Positions 1 to 12,375 of a stretch of 64,000 bases of DNA are shown here, one piece after another. The notes beneath the pieces are model-generated. The model was not told the origin of the DNA, ran no database searches, and worked only from the letters and a program-made list of their open reading frames with translations. Each line of letters begins with the position of its first letter. Positions within the stretch are counted from its first letter, which is position 1. Origin of the DNA: Anisakis pegreffii (lineage: Eukaryota; Nematoda; Chromadorea; Rhabditida; Anisakidae); NCBI GenBank assembly GCA_035041965.1, contig JAPYMA010000631.1:1-64000 (forward strand), in the 5' to 3' direction. The position numbers were made by a program, and so were the translations under genes.

Positions 1-1147
1 GCAATTCATGTCTCAAACCAGCCTTACGTGTTTATTTGCCTTTGGGTCACTCAAAAATAATTCTACAATTCGAATCAATCAAAAGACTTGTACTTCTTCA
101 ATCATGCTCTGTCCTCTGGAACAGCTGCTAGAGAATGGAATAGTTCACTTCTTTTTTTGGACTGCTTGGTGTGTCAATGTTTAATTCATCACCTTAATCT
201 TCTAATATAAGTTGGTTTCATAGCAAATCCTAAGACTACTGCAACGAAATGTCTCTGTGAGATGACACAATCAAGAAATTCCTATTCAATAGAATGATAA
301 CACTAAAAAACCACGTGCTAAACTGTCCCATTTCGCTCCCTCCTATTATGGATATATGGAGCGTGTTCGCGGCACTTCGCTATAGTTTGTTTGAAGTAAT
401 GCTGATAAATAAAGAACATTCAACTGACAGTGACTATAAATGGAAATTATTTGGTAAGAAAATACCAGTTGTAACGCTGAAAAATTCATACCGATCAACT
501 CAACACACTGTTCTGTAGTTCAATTGACATAGTACTGAAAATGACGCGTTATGCTGTGGTTACGGATTGTTGTCCATCAGTTTATTCCTCTCACCGATGC
601 ATTTCATTTCAGAATTTCATCGCGAAAACTGTTCCTGAGAAACGTATGTTCGATATGATTCATTAGAACTCATTTCCCAGTTTCATTTGTTGTAGTGAAA
701 TTATGTCAGGCTACGAGCTTGCATCTGAACCCAAATCTTAAGTAAGTGGGACAATTAATAAGCAGGCGATTTCAGAAAACCACATTGGAGAATAAGTAAA
801 CAAACAACCTCGATCATGATAAATGCTTCTATGCTAGAACTACTAACTACCGACCTCTACAAAATATTTCTCTATTCGCGTGAGTTCGATCCATGGTGAA
901 GTTCATGTCGATGATAAATCTTGAAAATGAGCATTATGTCTCAAAAAGTTCCAAAGATAAAGCACAAAAAAAGCATAAACTGGAACTGGAAAAGAACGCC
1001 GTCAGATTAAGGGATATATACGTATATATAATAGCCAGTTAAATGAATCATGGCATGTGAAGTTCACTGCTGAAGTAAGGTAGTACTTGCAATCCAGTTT
1101 AACGCATCATTCAACCGCATCACGTACACGTGCAAAACATTTCACAC
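1..1147. other. no gene recognised; probably intron of the NELL-like gene
   Basis: No exon with cysteine spacing typical of EGF or VWC was found on the minus strand here, and no convincing plus-strand gene. The stretch is AT-rich. The next EGF exon of the NELL-like gene is expected to lie further left. Confidence 0.4.
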
Positions 1148-4100
1148 TCTAATAACATCCAAACAGTTTCTTTCGTCCAGTTTCTGGAAACCTGGCAAGC
1201 AGTCGCACTTGAAGGATCCTGGTAGATTGATGCACATTGTTCCTGTTTTGCAACCATCCAGCTGCAAATAACCACTTTTTCATAAGAAATATCACATGAG
1301 ATACAGCCAAACACTTTCCTCACTATCTCGATGACAATTTTTTGTGTAGGAAGAATTAAAAAGCTACGGCAAACTGATGACTGTTAACATTTGAAACCAG
1401 TGATGAGAAATAATGCGCTTGAACGACACTTTTTATGATGGTGTTCTAAGTTACCGTTGAAACAGAATTTCCCGGGTTGCTTATCGCCTAATCGCTTGAA
1501 AAATTGGAAGCAATCTGTAAATCATGTATAGGTGTAGCAGTGCACATGGACGTATTGCAATTTCATCCACCTGAATTAAGCTCGAGCTTAGACCCACACC
1601 CAGGCTCACAGTATCGCAGCATTCCGCAGTATTCTAGCCGAAATTTAAAATATTCAGTTGGAACCTGGTCAGATCGATTTTTTGAAATTCCGAACTTCGA
1701 AATCTTTTTACCAGAATTCGACCGAAAAACTTCGAAGTTTACCGAAATTCGGCAATTTTTCGAAATGTACTGAAAATCTTGAAATATGTAAATCTGAATG
1801 TTTCGCTTGTTTGGGCGGTCCAGAATTAATGAAAACTTCTACAAGGAAACAGATGCTCACCTATGTGATGTAGAAAAGTCTGTAGCTGTTCAGAAACATA
1901 GATTCTGATGTCGTATTTTTCATTTTTAAAAGGCTATCTCAATGATTCATAGCAGCTATATATCAAAGTTTTATTGGAATACAGGTAATTGCACTCATGT
2001 CTTGGTTTACATTATCCATTGCTTGATGAATATGTTTATCACCATCTGCTCTTTTTACAGAGAATGTTAAGCTTATCGCATGCTTGCCTAACATAATAGC
2101 ATCGAGGTAAAAGAAGTAAAAAATAACGTTTTGTTGAGAAAGCAAAAGCGTGCAGTTTTGCAGTGCAACCCTCTGATGCAAATGAATAACTTGCTCACTA
2201 GAGGTGGTGCTTAGCGAACGCTGTCTCGATTCAATCGGTATCTGAGTCGACTTCTTACGATTTTCAAATTCGGTATTCCCACTGAATTAAAAAAGTTTTG
2301 CTCAGAATAAGGCCGAATCCATTTTTGAGGCTCCCAGTTTCAATATACTAACCGAATTTTGAAATTCTTCGGTCGAAATCCGAATTTCGGAATCCGGCCG
2401 AATCAGATTTTATCAACCGAGCTTTGGTCGGTTACCACGGCCAATTGCGTATGGATGTAGCAGTACATTAATATGTACTGCTACATCCATACGCAATTGG
2501 CCGCATTGAGTGCTTCAAATTTTTTGGTCACGAAAATAGCGAGTATGCTAAGATATAGCTGATTATTCGATTGCATACAGGTTCAGTTGATGCAAATTGG
2601 ATCTTTGAAAAAAAAATTTAATTTCGATGTTTTTTAATATCACATTCCGAATACTTAAAAGGTCCAAACGGTTTCTTCACTATAATTGGTTTTCCCATCA
2701 CTTCACGAATAAAAATTTCATTCAAATCACTAAATCAGACCTGCTCACTTGCACTTTCATCCCATAAACATTCATCAATGTCGTAGCAGATCGTTCCATT
2801 ACCAAAAAACCCCTACAAACGATCATAACATAAGTGATGTTCTTAATCTGTACAGCACTTGTCGATTTTTCGATATTTTGAAGAGGTTCGAGGAGTTGAC
2901 AGAAGTTTGCAATCAAGATCGAAGTTATCCAAGATGAGGAAGAGGCATGGTAGAATTTCTAGCACTGAACAATTTGAATTCAACACCGCATTGCTTTTCA
3001 CGTCGTATGAGGATCAGCCAATTTCTTATGCAGAATTCTTGAAACAAATACAACAACTCCAGCTTGTAATGGAAAATCCCACCGATTTACATTTGCATTT
3101 AGGTCCATATTTCTCGTTCGTACATTCTGCATTTTCGTGACAGACGTTTTCGTGGGAGCAGAAATCTTCTCCAACACATACGGGACAACATTGATTCGGC
3201 GGTGTTTCTTGATGATAGCAATCCAGTTCTGGACATTCGTGTGTTTGACTCAAAACAATCCAGTAAGTTTTTGGCGGTTACGAATTCACAAAGTTCATTT
3301 TTGCTGAGTGAGGATGCTAGCGGCATGCGATGTGATGGGTTGAGTATTCATTACTGTTGCTGCTCAATCAGATATGATCCGTCATTATGATACTGTGGTT
3401 TTCACGTTCGGGTGCTCCATTACCCCTTCTGACGATCTAGCAGGCCACCATTATCTCCCCTTCCCTTCCCCCTGATGCAAGAATTTACTATTTCTAGTGT
3501 AACGTCAGGAACGAACGAAAAACCGGTCCGGAAATTTCTCACCGATTTTAAATACATTTTTTTGGTATTTTATTGCTCTCAGTTTAATTTGCACGCGGTG
3601 GCAATGAGCTTTCTTGGAATCATAGTTCATGAATCGGTTCTAGGTAATGTCAATTCTTCGCATCTTCTGGATTGCTTTCCTCAACATTACCATTGCATGT
3701 AGGTAGGAATCGCATAGGTTACTTCCAGATCTTGTTAGCACGTTCATGATGGTATTCAACATCGCTGGACTTCCGCTTAGACCGTTGTGTTGCTCATTAT
3801 TGCAATCGATTATGATTGCATGAAAAGCTATTGTCTCTGACACGCTCACTTCAAACTGATTCAGATGAGCTCTCATTCTTTTCAGACGTGTTGTATTCAC
3901 TCTCATAGCTATTACATTCGAATATCATTTTTCTCATTCCCTTCGTCTCATTTCACTTCACAGCTCGAGTAATTTTCTTATTCAGTAGCATATACTATTT
4001 ACTAGATACGTTGACGAGTATTGACAGCCGGAATCAACAATACATCAGTTGAGTTGAATTGCTCAACAACGTTCGACAGTCGAATGATCAATTATAGAGT

Positions 4101-7100
4101 GTATTTGATAGAATGAGAATTTGACTTTAATTGTTGAGTGTAATGAATGAGAAATTAGCGAAAGAGAATAATTTTGGTGATAAAAGCTATGAGAGTGATT
4201 GTAGCAGTAAAGAAAAGAATGAAAACCCTGTTAGAACAAGCGGAAACCTTGTTAGGACCGTACGAGCTAATGATACTCAGAAGCTAGGAGAACGAAAAGT
4301 GTTGCCATCAACTGACCGCATTCACATACCCGAGTTAACAAACACTCTCACAATGGCATTCTATCATAACAAAACAACTGCACGAAATACTAATTTCCCG
4401 ACCCTCTCCATTACTCCTTCACACCTCCAAATTACCCGAAGCGGGTAATTTCACCCTTTATAAGAACCAATGTTATGAGGCATACAAGAACTGGAACTTT
4501 TCACAGCCTAGCTAGAAAACGAATACGCAGAAAAAATACATCGATCATGAATGAATAGAATAAGTGAATCTTAAGTTTTGAGATAATTTTTTCGTAATTG
4601 ATCAATCACAACTTCGAATTCATGAATAATTCGCTGAATCTGCAACTACATGAATGTCTGTTACTGTGATATTGCAATGAAGAAATGAAGTGTACTCACT
4701 GAAACTGGCATTCCATCCTGCCATCATCACACACACAACGAACACAACTTTTTGGCCAGAATTCGTGACCGTTTTGATAATATTCTCCATTGTAGAAACA
4801 CTCAAAAATTATACGATTAGCTGGATATTAATCTTATATTAAAGAAAAACAATTTCAACGATCTGAAATGGAAAGTCTCATCGCTTCAGTCAATAAATTC
4901 ATCTCAGCACGTAACATTGAGGCGAGCATCGAAGGACCTTTTTCCTAAGTCATTTGGACTCATAAGCATTTGGACTAATGGGAATTTGGCCCGATGGGTC
5001 ACGGAACGGCTAGGACTGAATAATAGGCATCTGATGGCATCCAGGATCATTACACTTCTGCCTCGATGAGCTTTTTGAGTCCTTAAACTTCCTTTCACGG
5101 GGTTCTCGAGCCTTCTCGCTTCAAACTGGTTGGAGAACCCCGAAAATAGAGTTCAAGAACTCACAAAGCTCGTCAATGCTTTTGTGATGGTATTGTTCGA
5201 CTCGGCATTGGAGAGCTACCAATTATATGCGTTAACTGATCATTTCAGAACAGTGTTGTTTGTGTTCTGTGTTGCCAAAACTAAATATGATTATACATAC
5301 GATGCCATATGGACGCATCTGAAAGGTGAACGCCACATGAATCATACCTCTGTCGTAGTGGATTTCGACAGAGCGACTTTTAACATAATAAAAACAAATT
5401 TTCCAAGCACTCAAATCAATGGTCGTTTATTTCACCCCGTCAGTGCTTTTGTAGAAATATTCAAAGTCTGGAGCTCAGTATCTGGTACAGTGATCTCTCC
5501 TTCCGGGAGATCTTATCTTATAAAACATTTGATTGAGGAAAAATTCACCTGTTTGCCACATTCAGGACAGCATTGTCCTATTCTCTTAATTGGATGACTG
5601 CATTTCAGGTGAGGACATCCGATTGCTGCACAAAATAATTCACCACTGCTTGAGCACTGGCACTCAGTACAATTCAATAAGTTCTGTTGCTTCTCTCCGA
5701 AGGATATTATTCGGCCACCAATCTTGAGATGAGTACAATTCTATTCGTTCACTATCCAACAAATTCTCTAATTTTCATTGTTCTCATCAACTGAAGCTGT
5801 TGTCGTGGATTGCCCAGTTACTTGCGAAAGTATAGTGTTCGTTATTCAATAATGCACGCTTTTTCATATTCATGACGATGTTCCTATTTGAATTTTTTCG
5901 ACTATTTCCATACAAAGCTATTCATAATTCAGGAAACATTTAGAGTTCAGTGCCTCTACACAATCAATTCCCGCAGCTTAAATCATACTGAGTCCAACAT
6001 GATAGGTGACTAAGTGGCCTGCTTGACAGATTCCGTTGAAAAACTCGAAATTAGCTAATCAATGTGATTTTATGAAGTGTTGCGATTTACCTGACATCCT
6101 CTTTGATGAAGTTCGATTGTTTTCAGACGAGAATCGTACAGATGAAGGACTGAACGCCAATGTTTCACTTGATCTTCCAGAAAAGCTACACGCTCAAGAA
6201 TTTCGTTTAGAATTGTCTCATGGTGCAACGAGTTTCTTCTTTTCAGCACTTCGCTTGCAACAGTCGTATGTACCTAGTGAATGTCATCACTGAACACTGA
6301 GAACAATAAGCTGAGCAGTGCTCAGTTCGTACATTTTTCGTGTTCAGAATAATGTGTTTGAATCAAACACTTTTGAGAGATAAATTAAATGATTGAATGA
6401 ATTAATTGAAAGATTCAATTGATTAAATGAATATCCGTATTCGGCAACGGTATTTCGTTCATTTAATTTCACTGATTGTGGGGCAAAATACTCGTGACAA
6501 AATCAGTTGAGCTTCAAATAAAAGTGACGAAACACACGGAACCGCACAGAGGCGATTGCCTGTTTGTGATATTTTTCTAGCAATAAACAAGAATGAGAAC
6601 GATTGAAGTTTGCTATTGTAATTGAAAGGGAGATGAAATTGACATCACACATATGGAAGTTGTTGTTGAGTTGTTGTGCTTGTTTCTTGAATGGAAGTAA
6701 CAACAGGGTCTGAAAGCATCAGATCTAAATTCGGACATCTCGTAAAAGTGGGATTGCCAGCATCAACACTGAACTGGCGCATTTGACCGTGAAACTGCTT
6801 TTCATGATGAGCCTTTTCGCCGATGAACATCCGTAAATGCGATTGATGCCTAAATACAGTTCACACTTTAGAATGATGCTGGAAATATCAGTGAAGTCGT
6901 TCCTTCTGAAGCAACTCTGATTAAGAAGCTTCGTCAAGCAACTTATGAAACAATGAATAAGTCAGTTCAAAAACTTGGTAAAAATTACTCGAAGTGAATA
7001 TCAAAATCTTGTTTTCTGATCAATTGATGGCAATTTTCGGATAGTTGAATCTGCTCGCCACTCAATGCAAAAATAATCCGATGCCATTTACCGTCGTTTA

Positions 7101-7458
7101 TTGGTGCACTGAGTGTATAAGTTTTTATTGAACCATTGTGGGTGCGAAACATCAGGAATAGCTGCAAATTGAACAGTTTTTGCAGTTCTGTTTGTTTCTG
7201 AAAAGCGTTCATACGAATTGCTATCTTTCAAAATCAAAATTTTGCCAAACGTTTGCAAAATAACCACTAAATGTAATCGATAGTTGATGGTGGATGTTTG
7301 AAATGAAACAATACTCGATTGTTGGTTGGTGATGAACCCATCGAGAAGAGCATTTGTGGATTAACATGATCGGTACTGTATATACTGAATAATGTTGCGT
7401 CGGGTTGATTATGTTGTTGAATGTCCATTTGAATGGCGATGTTACGATCGACGAACAA
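1148..7458 (-). CDS. NELL1/NELL2-like secreted glycoprotein (partial, runs off left edge)
   Basis: This is a secreted multidomain ligand of the NELL family, which in vertebrates binds Robo3 and other receptors. Exons on the minus strand are 7458-7315, 7161-6989, 6849-6651, 6273-6091, 5722-5549, 4800-4700, 3248-3083, 2812-2741 and 1261-1148. Phases agree at every junction, although the donor of the eighth exon is weak (CAG|GTCTGA; the stronger GTGAGC at 2748 breaks phase). The first three exons form a TSPN/laminin-G fold with the motif DGKWHRI and end in TRCPNLD, where NELL has QCPNL. The fourth is a coiled coil ending in Cys. The next three encode two VWC domains (CCPECGKQ, CCPVCVGEDFC). The last two encode EGF-like modules (GNGTICYDIDEC, MCINLPGSFKCDC), the second calcium-binding. 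The signal peptide, the start of TSPN and the C-terminal EGF/VWC modules are not resolved; the last should lie left of base 1. Confidence 0.93.
1640..1765. repeat. dispersed TTCGG/CCGAA-rich repeat, copy 1
   Basis: The stretch is dense in TTCGAAATC, TTCGACCGAA and CCGAAATTCGG words. Similar words recur at 2240-2430, 18180-18335 and 36400-36545, so this appears to be a dispersed family. It lies in a NELL-like intron, and the short ORFs across it are not genes. Confidence 0.5.
2240..2430. repeat. dispersed TTCGG/CCGAA-rich repeat, copy 2
   Basis: It contains CTTCGGTCGAAATCCGAATT and ends with TTTGGTCGGTTAC. A similar ending (TTTGGTTGGTTAC) closes the copy at 18.3 kb. It abuts the perfect palindrome at 2438. 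Confidence 0.55.
2438..2503. repeat. perfect 31-bp inverted repeat with 4-base loop
   Basis: Bases 2438-2468 are the exact reverse complement of 2473-2503, separated by TAAT. The arm begins CGGCCAATTGCGTATGG and ends GCAGTACAT. It follows a dispersed repeat directly, and a diverged relative of one arm (TGTAGCAGTGCACATGG) is at about 1534. As RNA it would fold into a stem of 31 pairs. It could be the end of a foldback element or a recent tail-to-tail duplication. Confidence 0.9.
4925..5465 (+). mobile_element. decayed MULE (Mutator-like) transposon fragment with transposase remnant
   Basis: The ORF from 5130 encodes part of a MULE-type DDE transposase core. Visible blocks are LYALTDHF, then VVVDFDRATFNIIKTNFP, which corresponds to the family's second catalytic Asp block (DFE.A...F...FP). 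After it comes INGRLFHP, where the family has GC.FH. The remnant is about 110 codons, has no complete catalytic triad and carries stops upstream. Bases 4925-5129 hold non-coding element sequence with CATTTGGACTAATGGG-like units, and related sequence recurs at 27.54-27.77 kb. It sits in the NELL-like intron between 4800 and 5549, on the opposite strand. The ORF beyond about 5465 runs into ordinary intron and exon sequence and is not transposase. Confidence 0.72.
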
Positions 7459-8021
7459 CTGCCACAGAGTTTTTGCCTAACGGCAGAGAGTTTTATGCGA
7501 TTATTTTCAGTGAAAGTAAATCAGTGTAAAAGATTCAACTGAATAAATGAGTACTTTGCAACTTGACTGAAGTGTGACTATTAGGCGAATTATACTTTGA
7601 CACTTTGAAATGAGTTAATCGTTCAATGAGTGTCTAAAGAAGTTGTATGCTTTTCGTTGATGGATGGAGAAATGAACTTTTGAAAATTGATTCATCAAAA
7701 GGGTATAGTAGAAATCAGTGAAATTGAGTCGTGAGAAAACAGAGTAGTGATTTTAGCATATAATCAACTGCACCAATACTCAAGCCATCGCCGTTGAGCA
7801 ATTGTTAGCAATAATACTCGCTTTGTCTGACGATGCTTAGAAGAAATTAAGATGAAACAAAACCATCAGCCTTATTTTCATTCAAATCAGACTTTTGCGT
7901 CCAACAACGGATCAGCATCATGTTAATGTTAGTGAGAAAAGGTATCGCAACCATACTCACAACTGTAATGCTATTCAACCAACTGGAGCACACTTCATAA
8001 GTGTTTCAAATTCTAAACTAC

Positions 8022-8124
8022 CATAGTCCAATAGTTCTCACGCTGTTGCGCTCTGTATTTATCTTTGGCAGTGTGACACAGAGCCAACTCCTCTTCGAAC
8101 AACTCCCTCCACTCCCAGGAAGTA
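8022..8124 (-). CDS. candidate unassigned exon
   Basis: The minus strand is open for about 35 codons with strongly protein-like content: WRELFEEELALCHTAKDKYR, then AQQRENYWTM, followed by a possible donor ATG|GTAGTT. Composition is helical and charged, unlike the AT-rich shadows around it. The family is not recognised. It may be a transposon relic or an exon of an unplaced gene. Confidence 0.25.
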
Positions 8125-9571
8125 CATCAAATCAACAGATTAGAAGAAAATCAGGTGATTGATGCACTGATCAGTTCGTTTGATATCAAAGGAATGACTT
8201 CATTATGATCAAACAAGCATTTTGAAAAGATTGTTGGATAATTGTGGATGCACTTCAGAAGAATCCATCGTTAATGATTAACTGCCCCCCCCCCCCTAAA
8301 TTACTACATACCTTTAAAGGAGTAGTATATATCATGGAAAGCACTAATACTGTCCAACCTGTGCACTCGGAAGTTCCATATTAACATCATGAACGCTGTG
8401 AGATGGCACACCATCGCATAATAATAGCAGTAACGGTAGTAAAATGATGCACATCCCACTGCAAGTAGAACTTCATTAATTGTACTGAATATTCTCAACC
8501 GTTTACCAGCGGTAAAGCATTGAGAGATTCGGTAGGTTATTTGCGTTTCACCAGTAGCGTGAAATTTTACAACAACCTTCAAGGTGGCTGTTTAGATGTT
8601 TGAAAGTTTTGTGCCTAGCTTCTGTCAATGTGTTATCCTGATCTCTTTTGTGCTCTTTTTTCATCTCGAGCCGAAGGGTGGTCGCAGAACGAATGGCCAG
8701 AACAGTAGCGAATTGAAGAACTGAGAGATGATCGCTCTATGATTGTTATTTTTCATTTTGTAGCGTAAACTGGTGAAAATCAAACAAATACTTCAGTCAC
8801 AAAAAAACGGAACTGAGCAACTGAAATCATGCTTATGGAGAGTGTTGAAATTTGGGGATGTGAAGATATTTGAGTTCCTTTCGCAAGCAAAACGGAACAC
8901 TTGAAAACAAACATCGAGTGAAATGAGAAAATTTTATAGCGGTGTTGCGCGGTGCAACAAAAAAGTTTACGGCTAATAAACGAGATCAATTACTTTCAAA
9001 GTTCATTTAAGCACATTCTGTGGGGAAAAAATCGCACTGAAATTCCAGAACTCGGTCTTATGTGGATAAGACTGAGTACTGTACCTTCTAAATTGGACAC
9101 CGTACTTCATGAACCGAATGATCAGTTCTCTCGTTCATGGTTCCTGGCTTAATTTTGCGTCAATATCATCTTTGAGACTTCTTTCGCCTATGTTCGTCTG
9201 AGCAATCTCTATCATTAAATGGTTTGCACTATCTCAGAAGAAGCATACACCCATTAGCGAAAAGTCAACTTATTTCAATAACTGCCAATTATGGCTAGTG
9301 GCCAGAATACTTATACATCCACTGGACTTAACACTGCGTCCGAATAATTTTCCATTCATCAATAGTTAAATGTCAGCTTCAGGTGGCTAAATGATAAATG
9401 CAAGGTAATTCAACAAAACAGTTGGTTTTGAATTTCCTTATTTTTATCCCCTTCCAATGCTAGATGGATGTAAAGTTATGACTGTAAAATTATGACTGCA
9501 GTTTTCTGATAGCCGAACTTTCGCATAGTGTTGAATCACAGGAAAAGATCAGGCTTAGAAAATTGTGATAC

Positions 9572-9654
9572 ATAGGTAGTATTATTGGTATTCGTTGTAA
9601 TCGGCAAGCCGTTTGGCTCTGAATAACTGACAGGATTGCTAAAAATAATTTCAT
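9572..9654 (-). CDS. possible signal-peptide first exon (perhaps of the NELL-like gene)
   Basis: An ATG at 9654 opens a typical secretory leader, MKLFLAILSVIQSQTA, followed by CRLQRIPIILP. A possible GT donor (CCTAT|GTATCA) follows. It lies on the same strand as the NELL-like gene and upstream of it, and that gene lacks a signal peptide in my model. The exon encoding the first part of TSPN between 7.5 and 9.5 kb was not found, so the link is only positional. It could equally be a chance ORF. Confidence 0.2.
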
Positions 9655-11604
9655 CTCATCCACATCTTCATCGCTTCCGATAGAAGAAACCAATTTAAAA
9701 AACACAACTCATCTCATAATGGCAGATGGTTGAAGAAGAAGACCACTTAATAAACGGATATTTGGTAAAATGAGAAGAGAATATTTGAAAAACATTCAGA
9801 AACGGAAGCGATAGCACACAATGGTTAATATTCATTGAGTTTGCTCAAGCGTTATAAGTCTCATTCAAATGCTAATGCATTTGCTCAATATAGCTTGCCA
9901 TGAGTCCAGCTTTTTAACCTGTTCCATCCAGCAATATAATGACGCCAATCTAAACAGTTCAATAAAGCGAGTGGTTGTAATAAAATTGATGAGTGAGCAT
10001 GCATGAGATTGCACAAATGATGAACAAGAAGGCGGAATTTCAAAGGTTCCAAGTTCAATGAAGAAGAGCGCTTCTTTTGAGCTAGAAAGGTGCAAAAGTG
10101 GTTGTTTCTGCTCAACTGAATGTAATTGTTGCGATGAAATGTTGTAGCGATTCACGTGAAACAAAGAAACATTAGAGAATCGATAAAGAAGATAATGGAC
10201 TAAAACGTGAATGAAGGTGATCGAAATTTAGTTCGACACATTATTAAGCATCTTGTGGATGAATATTAAAATTGACAGCTGCATAGGAGGAGGTCAATCG
10301 GCAAGCTTATTATGTTAGGCTTACACTTTCTTTCGGGCATTCCACGATTAATACACATTTGGTCATCGTTCTGTTGATTAGATTTTGGTTGTTCACACTC
10401 AGATCGTTGTGATTTTCGGCTTCTATGAACACATGAAATAAAGAAAATTCACAAGCATCCTAGAACAAGGAACCACGAACATTATGATTCACGATTATCT
10501 GATAAACGTCTATGCATTTAAAAGGTAAGTTTATATGTATGCATTTATTCCCCAACATTGTACTCTATCCCGAACCCTTGCACGTTTAGGTAATCGGCTC
10601 TTTCTTCACATCCATTATTTTTGAGCAAATCGTTTTCACTGCTCAATAAATCATGCTTTAGTCGTACCATCGTGACAACAATCAATAATTGTCAACATTA
10701 TAAATATGTAGGGATTTCATCCTCTTACTTCTCACTTATCCTCTACAGATCAGATGCTACAGTCTCAAAGTCTCAGTCCTTGTGCTTTTCATGCTTTCAC
10801 ATCTTCAGTTCTACGAGAAATTTTTCAAAGCAGCTGAAATCCTATAACTATTGAGATGCATCTGTAACTTGTAAATTGTCGTGGAATAAAATCATCAAAT
10901 GATGACGAATAGACAAATTTAAAAACTCAAATTTGAAACAAGAATGTAACATACAGATCCACAACCAGTTTGATGAACTTCAAATCTACTAACAGGAATA
11001 AGTAAGGTGATGAATTGAATAGCTAGCTATTCAACCCCTGGAAAATGATATTGGACAAACAGTACATGCTTTGAGGTAAGCCTCAACATCAACCTACACT
11101 TTTTATAATTTTAACATATTCTGTGGTCAATACTGATTGATTTATTATCATTACTAAAATGATATCGGTTGTTTTTTTTTTTGCTAAATTCTTCTTATAT
11201 TTATCCTAGTATGACGGCATGACGTTAGAGCTTTTTGTCTTATACGTTACTTTGTTGCTTAAACATATTTTTCAAAGCCATTCTCAGCAGCAAACTCAAT
11301 TCAGTTCTGTTGAGCATGTTCTTTGGTTTTGCTTGAATTTCTAATGATAATAGCCAAATTAAAACAATATGACTCGGATTAATCTCCAATGGTGTTTTTC
11401 GATGCGATGTTAGGAAATGAATGAATTAAAATGCAATCATTAATTGTTGTGATAATTTTTCAGTGGAGCCCACTGAATATGTGAACAGAGGTTGTAATTT
11501 GAGCCGACAAAAAATGAATCTATTCTGTTCACATGCGGCTGACATGATGGCCATGATCATAGTAGAATTATGATCACTGACACCTAAATTGAAAAAAAAA
11601 AAAA

Positions 11605-11790
11605 GAACTGATCCAGCTCTGGTTTTGGCTCTGCGTTTTTCACATCTTCTGCCTGGGTTCTGCATTGTTCAATTTTCGGCTCCAGCTCTGTGTCTCTCAA
11701 AATTTCTGCTGCAGCTTCAGCTCCGGCTCTTCATTTTTTAAATCTTCGGCAGTGGCTCTGGCTCCATATTCGAAATTTTCTCTCTCCCGT
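11605..11790 (+). repeat. degenerate GGCTC(C/T)(A/G)GCTCTG minisatellite
   Basis: Variants of a roughly 12-18 base unit such as GGCTCCAGCTCTG, GCTCCGGCTCTTC and GGCTCTGGCTCC recur, spaced by TTTTTCACATCTTC-like spacers. The block begins after a poly-A run at about 11590. No intact coding sequence is seen. Confidence 0.6.
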
Positions 11791-12375
11791 TCTCGTTTCG
11801 GCTTCGGATAAAAAAACTGTTGTGCGAGTCTCATCTTCGAATGATGAATGTTCCTGCCATATTTTTTTTTAATTCGGGGAACTAAAAAAATTTTCTTGGC
11901 AACGAATCTTAGGCATTATTGCTTGCGATCTTTATTTTTTGTGAGAGAGATGAAGAGGGATTTTGACAGATTTAGAAAGAAAGAAGATTGACATTGCTGA
12001 ATTGTTTAGCTTATGGATCACTTCAACAATACGAGTTAGAACAAAATATGATGCTTGTGTTCAAAGAACGCTATTATTCTCAAGCAAGATAGAGGATGTG
12101 TCCTTAGGCAATCAATTCATCGTGAACGCTTTCACTTTTATAACATCCCTGACGTGTGGTGCCATATGTTTAGAGATTCAATAAGAAAATAGTACCTTAC
12201 CAGCGTACTTTGGAATGAAGTGGAAGTAAACCAAAACTCTTAGTTTTTGTCGCAATGCATTCAGTTTCTTCGAGATGCTGAAGTCCGTAATTTGTAATGC
12301 TAGAAGGACTGCAATATTGAAATCTCGATGAGATAAATTGTGGCTCATCTAAATGCTAAAAATCGAATCAAATTT

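Larger units (their letters stand above)
7459..12375. other. gene-poor region, largely nothing recognised
   Basis: Apart from the two weak exon candidates listed at 8.0 and 9.6 kb, I see no supportable gene. There is a pure C run near 8286-8297. At 11600-11790 there is a degenerate CT/GGCTCC-type minisatellite, listed separately. Short ORFs lack protein-like composition. Confidence 0.4.

Noticed and set aside
6301..6330. Short palindrome CTGAGCAGTGCTCAG near the NELL coiled-coil exon
   Set aside because: Imperfect palindromes of this length are expected by chance in 64 kb, and no functional context is seen.
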